A stretch of DNA of 64,000 bases from Micromonospora tulbaghiae (GTDB lineage: Bacteria > Actinomycetota > Actinomycetes > Mycobacteriales > Micromonosporaceae). A program made the translations under genes and the position numbers. Shown piece after piece: positions 1-8,473 of the stretch (its first letter is position 1; each line of letters opens with the position of its first letter). Where the stretch lies: assembly GCF_900091605.1 (NCBI RefSeq), contig NZ_FMCQ01000005.1, forward strand, positions 186,001-250,000. Reading direction: 5' to 3'. A model generated the notes under the pieces. It was not told where the DNA came from and made no database searches. It worked only from the letters and a program-made list of their open reading frames with translations.

Positions 1-1
1 C

Positions 2-457
2 GTCGGTGACGCGTTCAACGCGGTCTTCGTCGAGGCCGACGCCGCCGGGCAGCTCATGTTCTACGGCCGGGGCGCCGGTGGCGCGCCCACCGCCAGCGCG
101 GTGCTCGGCGACGTGGTGGCGGTGGCCCGCAACCGCCTCGCCGGGGTGCACGCGGCGAGCGAGTCGGCGTACGCGGACCTGCCGGTGCGGCCGATGGGTG
201 AGGCGCTCACCCGCTACCACATCAGCCTCGACGTGGCCGACCGGCCGGGCGTGCTGGCCGGGGTGGCAGGCGTCTTCGCCCGGCACGAGGTGTCCATCGC
301 CACCGTCCGCCAGGGCCCGGCCGGCGGGGACGCCGAACTGGTCATCGTCACCCACGTCGCGCCCGATGCCGCGCTCGCGGCCACCGTCGGTGAGCTGCGC
401 GGACTCGACATCGTCCGTTCGGTGACGAGTGTGCTGCGGGTGGAGGGTGGCGCGTAA
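2..457 (+). CDS. hom: Homoserine dehydrogenase, C-terminal part (cut by window start)
   Basis: About 151 codons are visible and the 5' part lies outside the window. The first residues (VGDAFNAVFVEADAAG) fit the end of the homoserine dehydrogenase catalytic domain. From about residue 71 an ACT domain follows (TRYHISLDVADRPGVLAGVA), the usual site of allosteric feedback by threonine. The enzyme reduces aspartate-semialdehyde to homoserine, the branch point to threonine and methionine. thrC follows 112 bp downstream on the same strand, which supports the call. The frame ends in TAA and is intact. Confidence 0.9.
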   Translation, partial: VGDAFNAVFVEADAAGQLMFYGRGAGGAPTASAVLGDVVAVARNRLAGVHAASESAYADLPVRPMGEALTRYHISLDVADRPGVLAGVAGVFARHEVSIATVRQGPAGGDAELVIVTHVAPDAALAATVGELRGLDIVRSVTSVLRVEGGA

Positions 458-569
458 CCCACGCGTCCCGCCTGATGGTTAGAGCAGGGTGTGCCGGTGG
501 CCGGCCGGGCAGGCTGGTCCACGCTGGTGACGGGCCCCGGAGCGGGGCGACAGAGGCGAGGAGCACGAC

Positions 570-1619
570 ATGTGGCGGGGACTGATCGAGGCGTACCGGG
601 ATCGGCTGCCGGTCACCGGGGCGACTCCCGTCGTCACGCTGCACGAGGGCAATACGCCGCTGCTTCCGGCGCCGGTGCTCTCCGCCCGGGTCGGCGCGGA
701 CGTGTGGCTCAAGGTCGAGGGCGCCAACCCGACCGGCTCGTTCAAGGACCGCGGCATGACGGTCGCGGTCTCCAAGGCCGTCGAGGCCGGTGACAAGGCG
801 ATCATCTGCGCCTCCACCGGCAACACCAGCGCCTCCGCCGCCGCGTACGCGGCCCGCGCCGGAATCACCTGCGCGGTGCTGGTGCCGCAGGGCAAGATCG
901 CGCTGGGCAAGCTGGCCCAGGCGCTCGTGCACGGCGCGAAGCTGCTCCAGGTGCAGGGCAACTTCGACGACTGCCTCGGGCTCGCCGGCAAGCTCGCCCA
1001 GGACTACCCGGTCGCGCTGGTCAACTCCGTCAACATCGACCGGCTGCACGGCCAGAAGACCGCCGCCTTCGAGATCGTCGAGGCGCTCGGCGACGCGCCC
1101 GACATCCACTGCCTGCCGGTCGGCAACGCCGGAAACATCACCGCGTACTGGATGGGCTACTCCGAGGACCTGCGCGACGGCAACGCCACGAAGGCCCCCC
1201 GGATGTACGGCTTCCAGGCGGCCGGCGCCGCCCCGATCGTCACCGGGCAGGTGGTGCCGGAGCCGTCGACGATCGCCACCGCCATCCGGATCGGCAACCC
1301 GGCGAGCTGGACGAAGGCCATCGACGCCCGGGACGCCTCCGACGGTCTGATCTCGGCGGTCACCGACCGGGAGATCCTGTCGGCGTACCGGCTGCTGGCC
1401 CGCGAGGTGGGCGTCTTCGTCGAGCTGGGCAGCGCGGCCAGCGTCGCCGGTCTGCTCCAGCAGGCCGCCGCCGGGCGGGTGCCGGCCGGGTCGCGGGTGG
1501 TCTGCACCGTCACCGGGCACGGCCTGAAGGACCCGGAGTGGGCCATCTCCACCGCACCGGCGCCGATGACCATCGCCAACGACGCGCTGGCCGCCGCCCG
1601 CTCGCTCGACCTCGTCTGA
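570..1619 (+). CDS. thrC: Threonine synthase (PLP enzyme)
   Basis: This 349-residue protein converts O-phosphohomoserine to threonine using pyridoxal phosphate. The PLP-lysine motif GSFKDRGM places the Schiff-base lysine at K59. The motifs STGNTSASAAAYAARAG and VTGHGLKDP are typical of actinobacterial ThrC, which is shorter than the enterobacterial form. The ATG is preceded by a GAGGAG ribosome site about 6 nt upstream. It lies directly after hom. The usual next gene, thrB, is displaced to 7236 by three unrelated genes. Confidence 0.95.
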   Translation: MWRGLIEAYRDRLPVTGATPVVTLHEGNTPLLPAPVLSARVGADVWLKVEGANPTGSFKDRGMTVAVSKAVEAGDKAIICASTGNTSASAAAYAARAGITCAVLVPQGKIALGKLAQALVHGAKLLQVQGNFDDCLGLAGKLAQDYPVALVNSVNIDRLHGQKTAAFEIVEALGDAPDIHCLPVGNAGNITAYWMGYSEDLRDGNATKAPRMYGFQAAGAAPIVTGQVVPEPSTIATAIRIGNPASWTKAIDARDASDGLISAVTDREILSAYRLLAREVGVFVELGSAASVAGLLQQAAAGRVPAGSRVVCTVTGHGLKDPEWAISTAPAPMTIANDALAAARSLDLV

Positions 1620-1732
1620 GGGTTCCCGCCTCATCGGCGGTGGCATCGGCTGGGGCGGATGCCGGGAGTGTCAGGGCGTGCGGCAGACTCAGACACCCCC
1701 GCAGACACCTCTCCAGGAGTTGAGTCACGCCG

Positions 1733-4700
1733 ATGTCGCTGCTCGCCAGATTCAGCCTCGCCAACCGGGGGCTGATCGCCCTCGTCGCGTTGGTGACCAC
1801 GGCCTTCGGCCTGTTCGCCGTGCCGTCGCTGAAGCAGCAGCTCCTGCCGTCGCTGGAGTTCCCCGCCGCGTTCATCGTGGCGACGTACCCGGGCGCCGCG
1901 CCGGAGATTGTGGAATCCCAGGTCGCCGAGCCGATCGAGAACAGCCTCAAGGGCATCCCGGGCCTGGACAAGGTCACCTCGACCTCGCGCGAGGGCGCGG
2001 CGACGGTCCAGGTGCAGTACGAGTTCGGCACCGACCTGGACGACGTGGTCAACAAGATGGAGACCGCGCTCAACCGGATCGACTCCCAGCTCCCCGAGGG
2101 CGTCGACCCGCAGGTGATCGCCGGCAGCACCGACGACCTGCCCGCCGTGGTGGTCGCCGCGACCGGTGACGGCGACGAGCGGGCGCTGGCGGAGAAGCTG
2201 CGCAGCGCCGTCGTACCGGAGCTGGAGGCGCTGGACGGCGTCCGCTCGGTGGACGTCACCGGCGCCCGGAACCAGGTCGTGACGATCACGCCGGACCCGG
2301 CGAAGCTGGCCGCCGCCAAGGTCTCGCCGACCGCCATCGCCTCGGCGCTCAAGAGCAACGGCGTGGCGGTGCCGGCGGGCGCGCTCGCCGACGGCGACCG
2401 GTCGCTGCCGGTGCAGGTGGGCACGCCCATCCGTACGCTCGACGACCTGCGCGGCATCGTGCTGACCACGGCCCCCGCCGCCCCGGTACGCCTCGGCGAC
2501 GTGGCAGCGGTGGAGCAGCAGCTCGCCCCGGCCACCTCGTTGACCCGCACCAACGGCAAGCCCAGCCTCGGCATCGCGGTGACCGCCGCTCCGGACGGCA
2601 ACGCGGTGGACATCTCGCACGAGATCCGGGACCGGCTGGACGAGCTGTCGGCCGCCTCCGGCGCCGAGCTGACAGTGGTCTTCGACCAGGCCCCGTTCGT
2701 CGAGAAGTCCATCGAGAGCCTCACCACCGAGGGCCTGCTGGGCCTGGTCATGGCGGTCGTGGTGATCCTGGTCTTCCTGCTGTCGGTGCGCTCCACGGTG
2801 GTCACCGCGGTGTCCATCCCGCTGTCCGTGCTGGTCGCGCTGATCGTGCTCTGGTCCGGTGACTACTCGCTGAACCTGCTCACCCTCGGCGCGCTGACCA
2901 TCGCCGTGGGGCGGGTGGTGGACGACTCCATCGTGGTGCTGGAGAACATCAAACGCCATCTGGAGTACGGCGAACCGAAGCGGGACGCGATCCTCACCGC
3001 GGTCCGCGAGGTGGCCGGCGCGGTGACCGCGTCCACGCTCACCACCGTCGCCGTGTTCGCGCCGATCGCCCTGGTGGGCGGCTTCGTCGGGCAGCTGTTC
3101 GCCCCGTTCGCGATCACCGTGACGGTGGCGCTGCTCGCCTCGCTGCTGGTGTCGCTGACCGTCATCCCGGTGCTGGCGTACTGGTTCCTCCGGCCGCGCG
3201 GCGGCGCCGACGACGCCGCCGCCCGGCACGCCGCCGAGGAGAAGGAGCTGCGCAACCCGCTGCAGCGGGCGTACCTGCCGGTGATCGACTTCGCCACCCG
3301 CTCGCGGAAGACCCGCTGGGCCACCGTCGGCCTCGGCCTGCTCGTGCTCCTGGGCACGTTCGGCCTGGCGCAGAAGTTGGAGACCAACTTCCTGGACGAC
3401 TCCGGCCAGGACACGCTCGCGATCCGGCAGGAGATGCCGGCCGGCACCTCGCTCGCCGGGACCGACCGGGCCGCCGCGCGGGTCGAGGAGGTGCTGCGGC
3501 GTACCCCGGGCGTGGAGACCTACCAGGTCAGCGCCGGTGGCGGGGACAACCCGTTCGCCGGCGGCGGCAGCGACCGGGCCACCTGGTCGCTCTCGCTCTC
3601 GCTCTCCGACGACACCGACGCCGCGACGGTACGGCAGGGCCTGCGCAAGGAGCTCGACGCGCTCGGCCCGGAGGTGGGCGAGCTGACGTTCGGCGGCGGG
3701 CAGAACGCCTCCGCCAACCAGGTCGAGGTGGTCGTGCAGGCCGCCGACCAGGAGACGCTGACCCGGGCGGCCGAGGCGGTACGGGGCGCGATGGCCGGCA
3801 CGCCGGGCGTGGAGGACGTCACCAGCAGCCTGGCCACCCAGGTGCCGCGCGTCGAGGTGACAGTGGACCGGGTGGCCGCGGCTCGCGCGGGCCTCACCGA
3901 GGCGGCAGTCGGGCAGCTCGTCGCGCAGACGTACCGGGGAGCGCCGCTCGGGCAGGTGACGCTCGACGGCACGGCGCAGAGCGTGGTGCTGAGCAGCGGC
4001 GCCCGGCCGCCCCTGACCGTCGACGAGCTGCGGGCGCTGCGGGTCGGCGCGGTGCCGCTGGACGCGATCGCCGACGTCGAGCAGGTCGACGGCCCGCAGC
4101 AGGTGACCCGGATCGACGGGGAGCGCAGCGTCTCGGTCACCGGCACGGCGACCGGCTCGAACCTCGGCGCCACCACGCAGGAGTTGCAGAAGCGGCTGGA
4201 CGCGCTCGACGTGCCGGGCGCCACGTACGTGATCGGCGGCGTCAGCGCCGACCAGGCCGACGCGTTCGCGGACCTCGGTCTCGCGGTGCTGGCCGCCATC
4301 GCGATCGTCTTCCTGATCATGGTGGCCACGTTCCGCAGCCTGACCCAGGCGCTGATCCTGCTGATCTCGGTGCCGTTCGCCGCGACCGGCGCGATCGGGC
4401 TGCTGCTGGTCACCGGTACTCCGCTGGGTGTGCCGGCGCTGATCGGCGTGCTCATGCTCGTCGGCATCGTGGTGACGAACGCGATCGTGCTGCTGGACCT
4501 GATCAACCAGTACCGGGCCCGGGGCATGGACGTGACCGAGGCCGTGGTCGAGGGCGGCCGCCGCCGGCTGCGGCCGATCCTGATGACCGCCGTCGCCACC
4601 ATCTTCGCGTTGCTGCCGATGGCGCTGGGCCTGACCGGTGAGGGCGGCTTCATCTCCAAGCCGCTCGCGATCGTGGTGATCGGCGGCCTGCTCAGTTCGA

Positions 4701-4978
4701 CGCTGCTGACGCTGGTGCTGGTGCCGACGCTCTACACGATGGTCGAGCACACCAAGGGCTCGTTCCGGAACCGGCGGCGGGGCGGCGCTCCCGAGCCGGT
4801 CGAACCGCAGCCGGACCCGGTGCCGGTGGGGGTCGGCGGCGGGGAGCGCGCCGAGGAGCGGGCCGTGGTGGCGCCGCCGCCGGCCCGCCCGTCGGGCGCG
4901 CTGGTCGACGGCACCGACCAGTTCGAGGTGCTCCGCCTGCCCAAGAGCCGCCAGTCGCCGCTGCCGCCCACCGAGTGA
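1733..4978 (+). CDS. RND-family efflux permease (AcrB/ACR_tran type)
   Basis: A 1081-residue inner-membrane transporter of the RND superfamily, driven by the proton gradient. The N-terminal helix (about residues 10-30, ending near FGLFAVPSLKQQLLP), the two large extracytoplasmic loops and the two six-helix bundles (about 335-490 and 850-1030) follow the AcrB plan. The motif GRVVDDSIVVLENIKRH, in the fourth helix region, corresponds to the GxVVDDAIVVVEN signature that carries the proton-relay aspartates. The C-terminal 60 residues are a proline-rich cytoplasmic tail. No adaptor (MFP) or TolC-like gene is nearby, as is common for these permeases in monoderm bacteria. The substrate cannot be told from sequence. 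A strong terminator follows. Confidence 0.88.
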   Translation: MSLLARFSLANRGLIALVALVTTAFGLFAVPSLKQQLLPSLEFPAAFIVATYPGAAPEIVESQVAEPIENSLKGIPGLDKVTSTSREGAATVQVQYEFGTDLDDVVNKMETALNRIDSQLPEGVDPQVIAGSTDDLPAVVVAATGDGDERALAEKLRSAVVPELEALDGVRSVDVTGARNQVVTITPDPAKLAAAKVSPTAIASALKSNGVAVPAGALADGDRSLPVQVGTPIRTLDDLRGIVLTTAPAAPVRLGDVAAVEQQLAPATSLTRTNGKPSLGIAVTAAPDGNAVDISHEIRDRLDELSAASGAELTVVFDQAPFVEKSIESLTTEGLLGLVMAVVVILVFLLSVRSTVVTAVSIPLSVLVALIVLWSGDYSLNLLTLGALTIAVGRVVDDSIVVLENIKRHLEYGEPKRDAILTAVREVAGAVTASTLTTVAVFAPIALVGGFVGQLFAPFAITVTVALLASLLVSLTVIPVLAYWFLRPRGGADDAAARHAAEEKELRNPLQRAYLPVIDFATRSRKTRWATVGLGLLVLLGTFGLAQKLETNFLDDSGQDTLAIRQEMPAGTSLAGTDRAAARVEEVLRRTPGVETYQVSAGGGDNPFAGGGSDRATWSLSLSLSDDTDAATVRQGLRKELDALGPEVGELTFGGGQNASANQVEVVVQAADQETLTRAAEAVRGAMAGTPGVEDVTSSLATQVPRVEVTVDRVAAARAGLTEAAVGQLVAQTYRGAPLGQVTLDGTAQSVVLSSGARPPLTVDELRALRVGAVPLDAIADVEQVDGPQQVTRIDGERSVSVTGTATGSNLGATTQELQKRLDALDVPGATYVIGGVSADQADAFADLGLAVLAAIAIVFLIMVATFRSLTQALILLISVPFAATGAIGLLLVTGTPLGVPALIGVLMLVGIVVTNAIVLLDLINQYRARGMDVTEAVVEGGRRRLRPILMTAVATIFALLPMALGLTGEGGFISKPLAIVVIGGLLSSTLLTLVLVPTLYTMVEHTKGSFRNRRRGGAPEPVEPQPDPVPVGVGGGERAEERAVVAPPPARPSGALVDGTDQFEVLRLPKSRQSPLPPTE

Positions 4979-4982
4979 CGGA

Positions 4983-5013
4983 CCGGGAGGGGCTCCGCGC
5001 GGGCCCCTCCCGG
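4983..5013 (+). terminator. GC-rich intrinsic-type hairpin after the RND permease
   Basis: Arms CCGGGAGGGGC (4983-4993) and GCCCCTCCCGG (5003-5013) form a perfect 11-bp stem with a 9-nt loop, 5 bp after the permease stop. There is no U tract, which is normal for actinobacterial terminators. Confidence 0.7.
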
Positions 5014-5095
5014 CACCTCGGCGCGCGGGACACACCGGAACCGCGTCGAACGGTACGCTCGGTGAGCTGCTGCCTACTTTCGGTTCGGGGGTGCG

Positions 5096-5917
5096 ATGGC
5101 GGGGGGTGCGGGCCGGTGGGATCGGCGTGCCGTGCTGCGCCGCTCCGCGCTGCTGCTCGGCGGGGCCGCGGTCGGCTCGTTCGCTACCGCCGAGAGCACC
5201 TGGGTGGCCGACCGCCGGCTCCCGATCGCGGGCGGGCCGGCGAGTGCCACGCTCGGCAACCGCCACCAGGACGTCGGCACCGGCGGGCTGCAGGTCGTCT
5301 GGGGCGTACGCACCGAGGAACCCCTGGTGGCGCTCACCTTCGACGACGGCCCCCGCCCACAGTGGACCCCGATGGTGCTTGACACGCTCGACGAGCACCG
5401 GGTGCCGGCCACCTTCTTCCTGGTCGGTGAGCGGGCCCGCGAGCACGCCGCGCTGGTCCGCGGCCGGATGGACGCCCACGAGGTCGGCAACCACAGCTGG
5501 GCGCACCGCGACCTGGCCCGGATGGACGCCGCCACGGTCTACGACGACCTGCGCCGCAGCCACGACGCGATCACGGCGGCCACCGGTTCGGCGCCCCGGC
5601 TGCTCCGCCCGCCCTGGGGGCACCTGGGCGGGTCGGTGCTGTACGCGTCGGCCCGGCTGGGCTACCGCCTGGTGCTCTGGACGCTCCAGATGGTCGAGGG
5701 CGAGTTCCCGCACGACCCGGCCGGCCACGCCCGGCGGATCGTCGCCGACGTGCGCCCCGGCACGATCCTGCTCGGCCACGACGTCGGCAACGACGGCCGG
5801 CTCGTCGCGCTCCGCGGCCTGCCCGACATGATCAACGGTCTGCGGGCCCGGGGATACACCTTCGTCACGGTCTCCGACCTGCTGCGCCGCGCTGCCACGT
5901 CAGGGGCGGCCCGGTAG
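5096..5917 (+). CDS. Secreted polysaccharide deacetylase (NodB/CE4 fold)
   Basis: This 273-residue protein is likely exported. The N-terminus has arginine pairs and a hydrophobic stretch (RRAVLRRSALLLGGAAVG) resembling a Tat signal. The NodB domain spans about residues 75-260. It contains TFDDGPRP, whose second Asp normally binds the metal, and NHSWAHRDL, the His-x3-His metal site. It also contains RPPWGH and GHDVGNDG near the end. The family removes N-acetyl groups from peptidoglycan, chitin-like or other glycans; the substrate here is not known. The MFS gene starts 10 bp after its stop. Confidence 0.87.
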   Translation: MAGGAGRWDRRAVLRRSALLLGGAAVGSFATAESTWVADRRLPIAGGPASATLGNRHQDVGTGGLQVVWGVRTEEPLVALTFDDGPRPQWTPMVLDTLDEHRVPATFFLVGERAREHAALVRGRMDAHEVGNHSWAHRDLARMDAATVYDDLRRSHDAITAATGSAPRLLRPPWGHLGGSVLYASARLGYRLVLWTLQMVEGEFPHDPAGHARRIVADVRPGTILLGHDVGNDGRLVALRGLPDMINGLRARGYTFVTVSDLLRRAATSGAAR

Positions 5918-5920
5918 GGT
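5915..5920 (+). promoter_or_regulatory. Candidate -10 hexamer for a leaderless MFS mRNA
   Basis: TAGGGT lies exactly 6 nt before the GTG at 5927. That spacing would place the transcription start on the first base of the start codon. It overlaps the TAG stop of the deacetylase gene. This is inferred from spacing only. Confidence 0.45.
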
Positions 5921-5926
5921 GCCCGC

Positions 5927-7171
5927 GTGTCACCCACCCTGTCGGTCCTCGTCCGCAACCGCGACTTCCGCCATCTGTTCCTCGCCGAGCTGGTGGTCTT
6001 CGGCGCGGACTGGTTCGTCATGGTGCCGCTGCTGGTGCTGTTGCCCGACCTGACCGGCAGCGGCGTCTGGGGCGCGCTGGTGCTGGCGGTGGACACCGGC
6101 ACCACCGCGTTGCTGCTCCCGTACGCCGGGACCGTCGCCGACCGGTTCGACCGCCGCAAGGTGATGATGGTGGCGAACGTGGGCGCGCTGGCCGGCGTGC
6201 TGCTGCTGCTCGGCGTGCGCAGCGCCGGTACGGCCTGGCTGGCGCTGGCGGCGATCGCGCTGGTGGCGGTGGCGAAGGCGTTCTACTCGCCCGCCGCCCA
6301 GGCCGCGCTGCCGAACGTGGTCGACCCGGAGGACCTGGCTGCCGGCAACGCGGTCGCCGGCTCGGCATGGGGGACGATGACCGTGGTCGGCGCCTCGCTC
6401 GGCGGCATCCTGAGCGCCGTCGCCGGCCCGTACGCCAGCTTCTGGGTGGCCGCCGTCGGCCTGGTCGCCGCCGCGGGCCTGGCCGCGCTGATCCGCCGGC
6501 CGTTGCAGGCGCCACGCGACCCGGCGGCGCCGGTGCCGCGCACCTGGGCGGCGATCCGGGAGGCCCTGCGCTACATCGCCCACCGCCCGCGCGTGCTGGC
6601 GCTGGTCACTGTCAAGTCGGCGGTCGGCCTGGGCAACGGCGTCCTCACCGTCTTCCCGCTGCTCGCGGGCGTGTACGGCGTCGGCGCGGTCGGTGCCGGG
6701 CTGCTCTTCGCCGCCCGCGGCGCCGGGGCACTGGTCGGCCCGATCATGATGCGCCGGGTGCTGAGCAACCGGGCCTGGCTGCTCACCGGCCTGGCGCTGT
6801 CCATGTCGATGTACGGCCTGGCCTACCTGGGCGCCTCGGTGGTGACCTGGTTCCCGCTGGTGCTGGTCCTGGTCTTCCTGGCGCACCTGGGCGGCGGCAG
6901 CAACTGGGTGCTGTCCAACTACGCGTTGCAGGGCGAGGTGCCGGACCGGCTCCGTGGCCGGGTCTTCGCCACCGACATGATGCTGGCGACGCTCGCCATC
7001 GCGGTGAGCCAGCTGGTGGTGGCGCTCGTGGTGGACCGGGTGGACGAGCGCACCGTGCTGGCCGGCTGTGGCCTGGTCACCGTCGTGTACGCGATCGGCT
7101 GGCGGTTCGCCACCCGGCGGCTCTCGCTCACCGACCCGGTCGACACGCCGGCCCCCGAGCGCGCCGGCTGA
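5927..7171 (+). CDS. MFS transporter
   Basis: This 414-residue protein has about 12 predicted membrane helices. The family signature between helices 2 and 3 reads GTVADRFDRRKVM (about residues 66-78). A second one near residue 345 reads DRLRGRVFATDMM. It resembles the DHA3/enterobactin-exporter-like MFS group (TIGR00900-type), whose members export small molecules or drugs; the substrate is unknown. The start is GTG with no Shine-Dalgarno sequence, and a -10-like TAGGGT lies 6 nt before it. It sits between the deacetylase gene and thrB without obvious functional ties. Confidence 0.85.
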   Translation: MSPTLSVLVRNRDFRHLFLAELVVFGADWFVMVPLLVLLPDLTGSGVWGALVLAVDTGTTALLLPYAGTVADRFDRRKVMMVANVGALAGVLLLLGVRSAGTAWLALAAIALVAVAKAFYSPAAQAALPNVVDPEDLAAGNAVAGSAWGTMTVVGASLGGILSAVAGPYASFWVAAVGLVAAAGLAALIRRPLQAPRDPAAPVPRTWAAIREALRYIAHRPRVLALVTVKSAVGLGNGVLTVFPLLAGVYGVGAVGAGLLFAARGAGALVGPIMMRRVLSNRAWLLTGLALSMSMYGLAYLGASVVTWFPLVLVLVFLAHLGGGSNWVLSNYALQGEVPDRLRGRVFATDMMLATLAIAVSQLVVALVVDRVDERTVLAGCGLVTVVYAIGWRFATRRLSLTDPVDTPAPERAG

Positions 7172-7223
7172 CACGCCGGTCCCACGCTCCGGGCGGTCCG
7201 GCCGGACTGTCGGGGTGACGTCC

Positions 7224-7229
7224 TAGCAT
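7224..7229 (+). promoter_or_regulatory. Candidate -10 hexamer for leaderless thrB
   Basis: TAGCAT ends 6 nt before the GTG of thrB at 7236. No ribosome-binding site is present. The arrangement predicts transcription starting at the start codon, independent of hom-thrC. Confidence 0.5.
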
Positions 7230-7235
7230 GAGCCG

Positions 7236-8138
7236 GTGCCGACCACATTCACCCCCGGCCCGGTGCGGGTCCAGGTGCCCGCGACCAGCGCCAACCTGGG
7301 CCCCGGCTTCGACGCGCTCGGGCTGGCCCTCGGCCGCCACGACGACGTCACGGCCGAGGTGACAGGTGGCGGCGTACGGGTGTCGGTCACCGGCGAGGGC
7401 GCAGGTGAGCTGCCGTCGGACGAGCGGCACCTGATCGTCACGGCCATGCGGGCCACCTTCGACGCGCTCGGCGCGCAGCCGGCCGGCCTGGCGCTGGAGT
7501 GCGTCAACCGCATCCCGCAGGCCCGAGGGCTCGGCTCGTCGTCGGCGGCGATCGTGGCCGGGGTGCTGGCGGCCCGCGCGCTGGTGGCCGACGGCGAGCA
7601 GCGGATGGACGACGACGCCGCGCTGCGGCTGGCGGCGGAGCTGGAGGGGCATCCGGACAACGTCGCGCCCTGTCTGCTCGGCGGCTTCACGATCGCCTGG
7701 ACGGAACCGGGCGGCGCGCGGGCTGTCTCGCTGCCGGTGGCGCCGGCCGTGCGCCCGACCGTCTTCGTGCCGGCCGAGCGCGGCCTGACCTCGGTGGCCC
7801 GGGCGGCGCTGCCGGCCACCGTGCCGCACGCCGACGCCGCGTCGAACGCGGGCCGGGCGGCCCTGCTGGTGCACGCGCTGACGGCCGATCCCGCGCTGCT
7901 GCTGCCCGCCACCGTCGACCGGCTGCACCAGGACCAGCGGGCGCCGGGGATGCCGGGCACGGCGGCGCTCGTCGCCGCGTTGCGTGCGGCGGATGTGGCG
8001 GCTGTGGTCAGTGGGGCGGGCCCGACGGTGCTGGCGCTCTCCGAGGTCCCGGCGGGATTCCAGGCGGGAACAGATTGGCGCCGGTGGGAGTTGCCGATAG
8101 ATGTCAGCGGTGCCCGGGTCATCCGGGGTAGACTTTGA
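7236..8138 (+). CDS. thrB: Homoserine kinase (GHMP kinase)
   Basis: This 300-residue enzyme phosphorylates homoserine to O-phosphohomoserine, the substrate of ThrC. GHMP-family motifs are clear: VQVPATSANLGPGFDALGLAL near the N-terminus, the glycine/serine-rich ATP loop PQARGLGSSSAAIVAG (about residues 90-105), and the C-terminal motif VVSGAGPTVLAL. The start is GTG and appears leaderless. The gene is separated from thrC by 5.6 kb containing three unrelated genes, so it probably has its own promoter. Its 3' end runs into the rho promoter region. Confidence 0.95.
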   Translation: MPTTFTPGPVRVQVPATSANLGPGFDALGLALGRHDDVTAEVTGGGVRVSVTGEGAGELPSDERHLIVTAMRATFDALGAQPAGLALECVNRIPQARGLGSSSAAIVAGVLAARALVADGEQRMDDDAALRLAAELEGHPDNVAPCLLGGFTIAWTEPGGARAVSLPVAPAVRPTVFVPAERGLTSVARAALPATVPHADAASNAGRAALLVHALTADPALLLPATVDRLHQDQRAPGMPGTAALVAALRAADVAAVVSGAGPTVLALSEVPAGFQAGTDWRRWELPIDVSGARVIRGRL

Positions 8139-8473
8139 CACGCCGAGCGGGGCCCTGTTGCCGCAGGTCGGACGAGGCGATTACGCTCTAGACCTAGCAC
8201 AGCCGCGAAGCATGCGATCTTCCTGCGGTTCGGCGCACCCCCGAAGCTCTCGGCGGTAGCCCGTCACCCCTGCTCAAGGCCCACGCCGCGCCGCAGTTTC
8301 CAAAGGTCGCCGCAGACGGCGAGACCTGCTCACCGATGGTGGTGAGTCGGGAAACCACCGGCTGCTGTGTCACAGACTCCCGCGACGCGTCATGCGAGGC
8401 GGGTGCACCGAGGCCGCCCGGCCACCTGGTTCCACGACTCCGGGCAGCCCGGCCTATCGAGGGAAGGAATCCA
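8139..8473 (+). promoter_or_regulatory. Long upstream and leader region of rho
   Basis: There are 335 bp between thrB and the TTG of rho. A promoter-like pair is TTGCCG (8158-8163) and TACGCT (8182-8187), spaced by 18 nt. It would give a leader of about 280 nt. Rho genes are often autoregulated by attenuation in a long leader, so this could be such a region; no specific structure is claimed. The reading frame stays open upstream to an ATG at 8336, giving a 46-residue extension that I regard as untranslated. Confidence 0.45.

Noticed and set aside
1631..5779. Very long minus-strand ORF of 1382 codons
   Set aside because: It runs antisense to the RND permease and deacetylase genes, is His/Arg/Gly/Gln-rich with no domain, and reflects GC-driven lack of stops. 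The same applies to long antisense ORFs at 10692-14444 (-), 39360-43064 (+) and 53455-56928 (-).
8336..8473. 46-codon upstream extension of rho from ATG 8336
   Set aside because: The conserved protein and a good ribosome site support the TTG at 8474. The extension is Arg/Pro/Cys-rich with no known homology in Rho.
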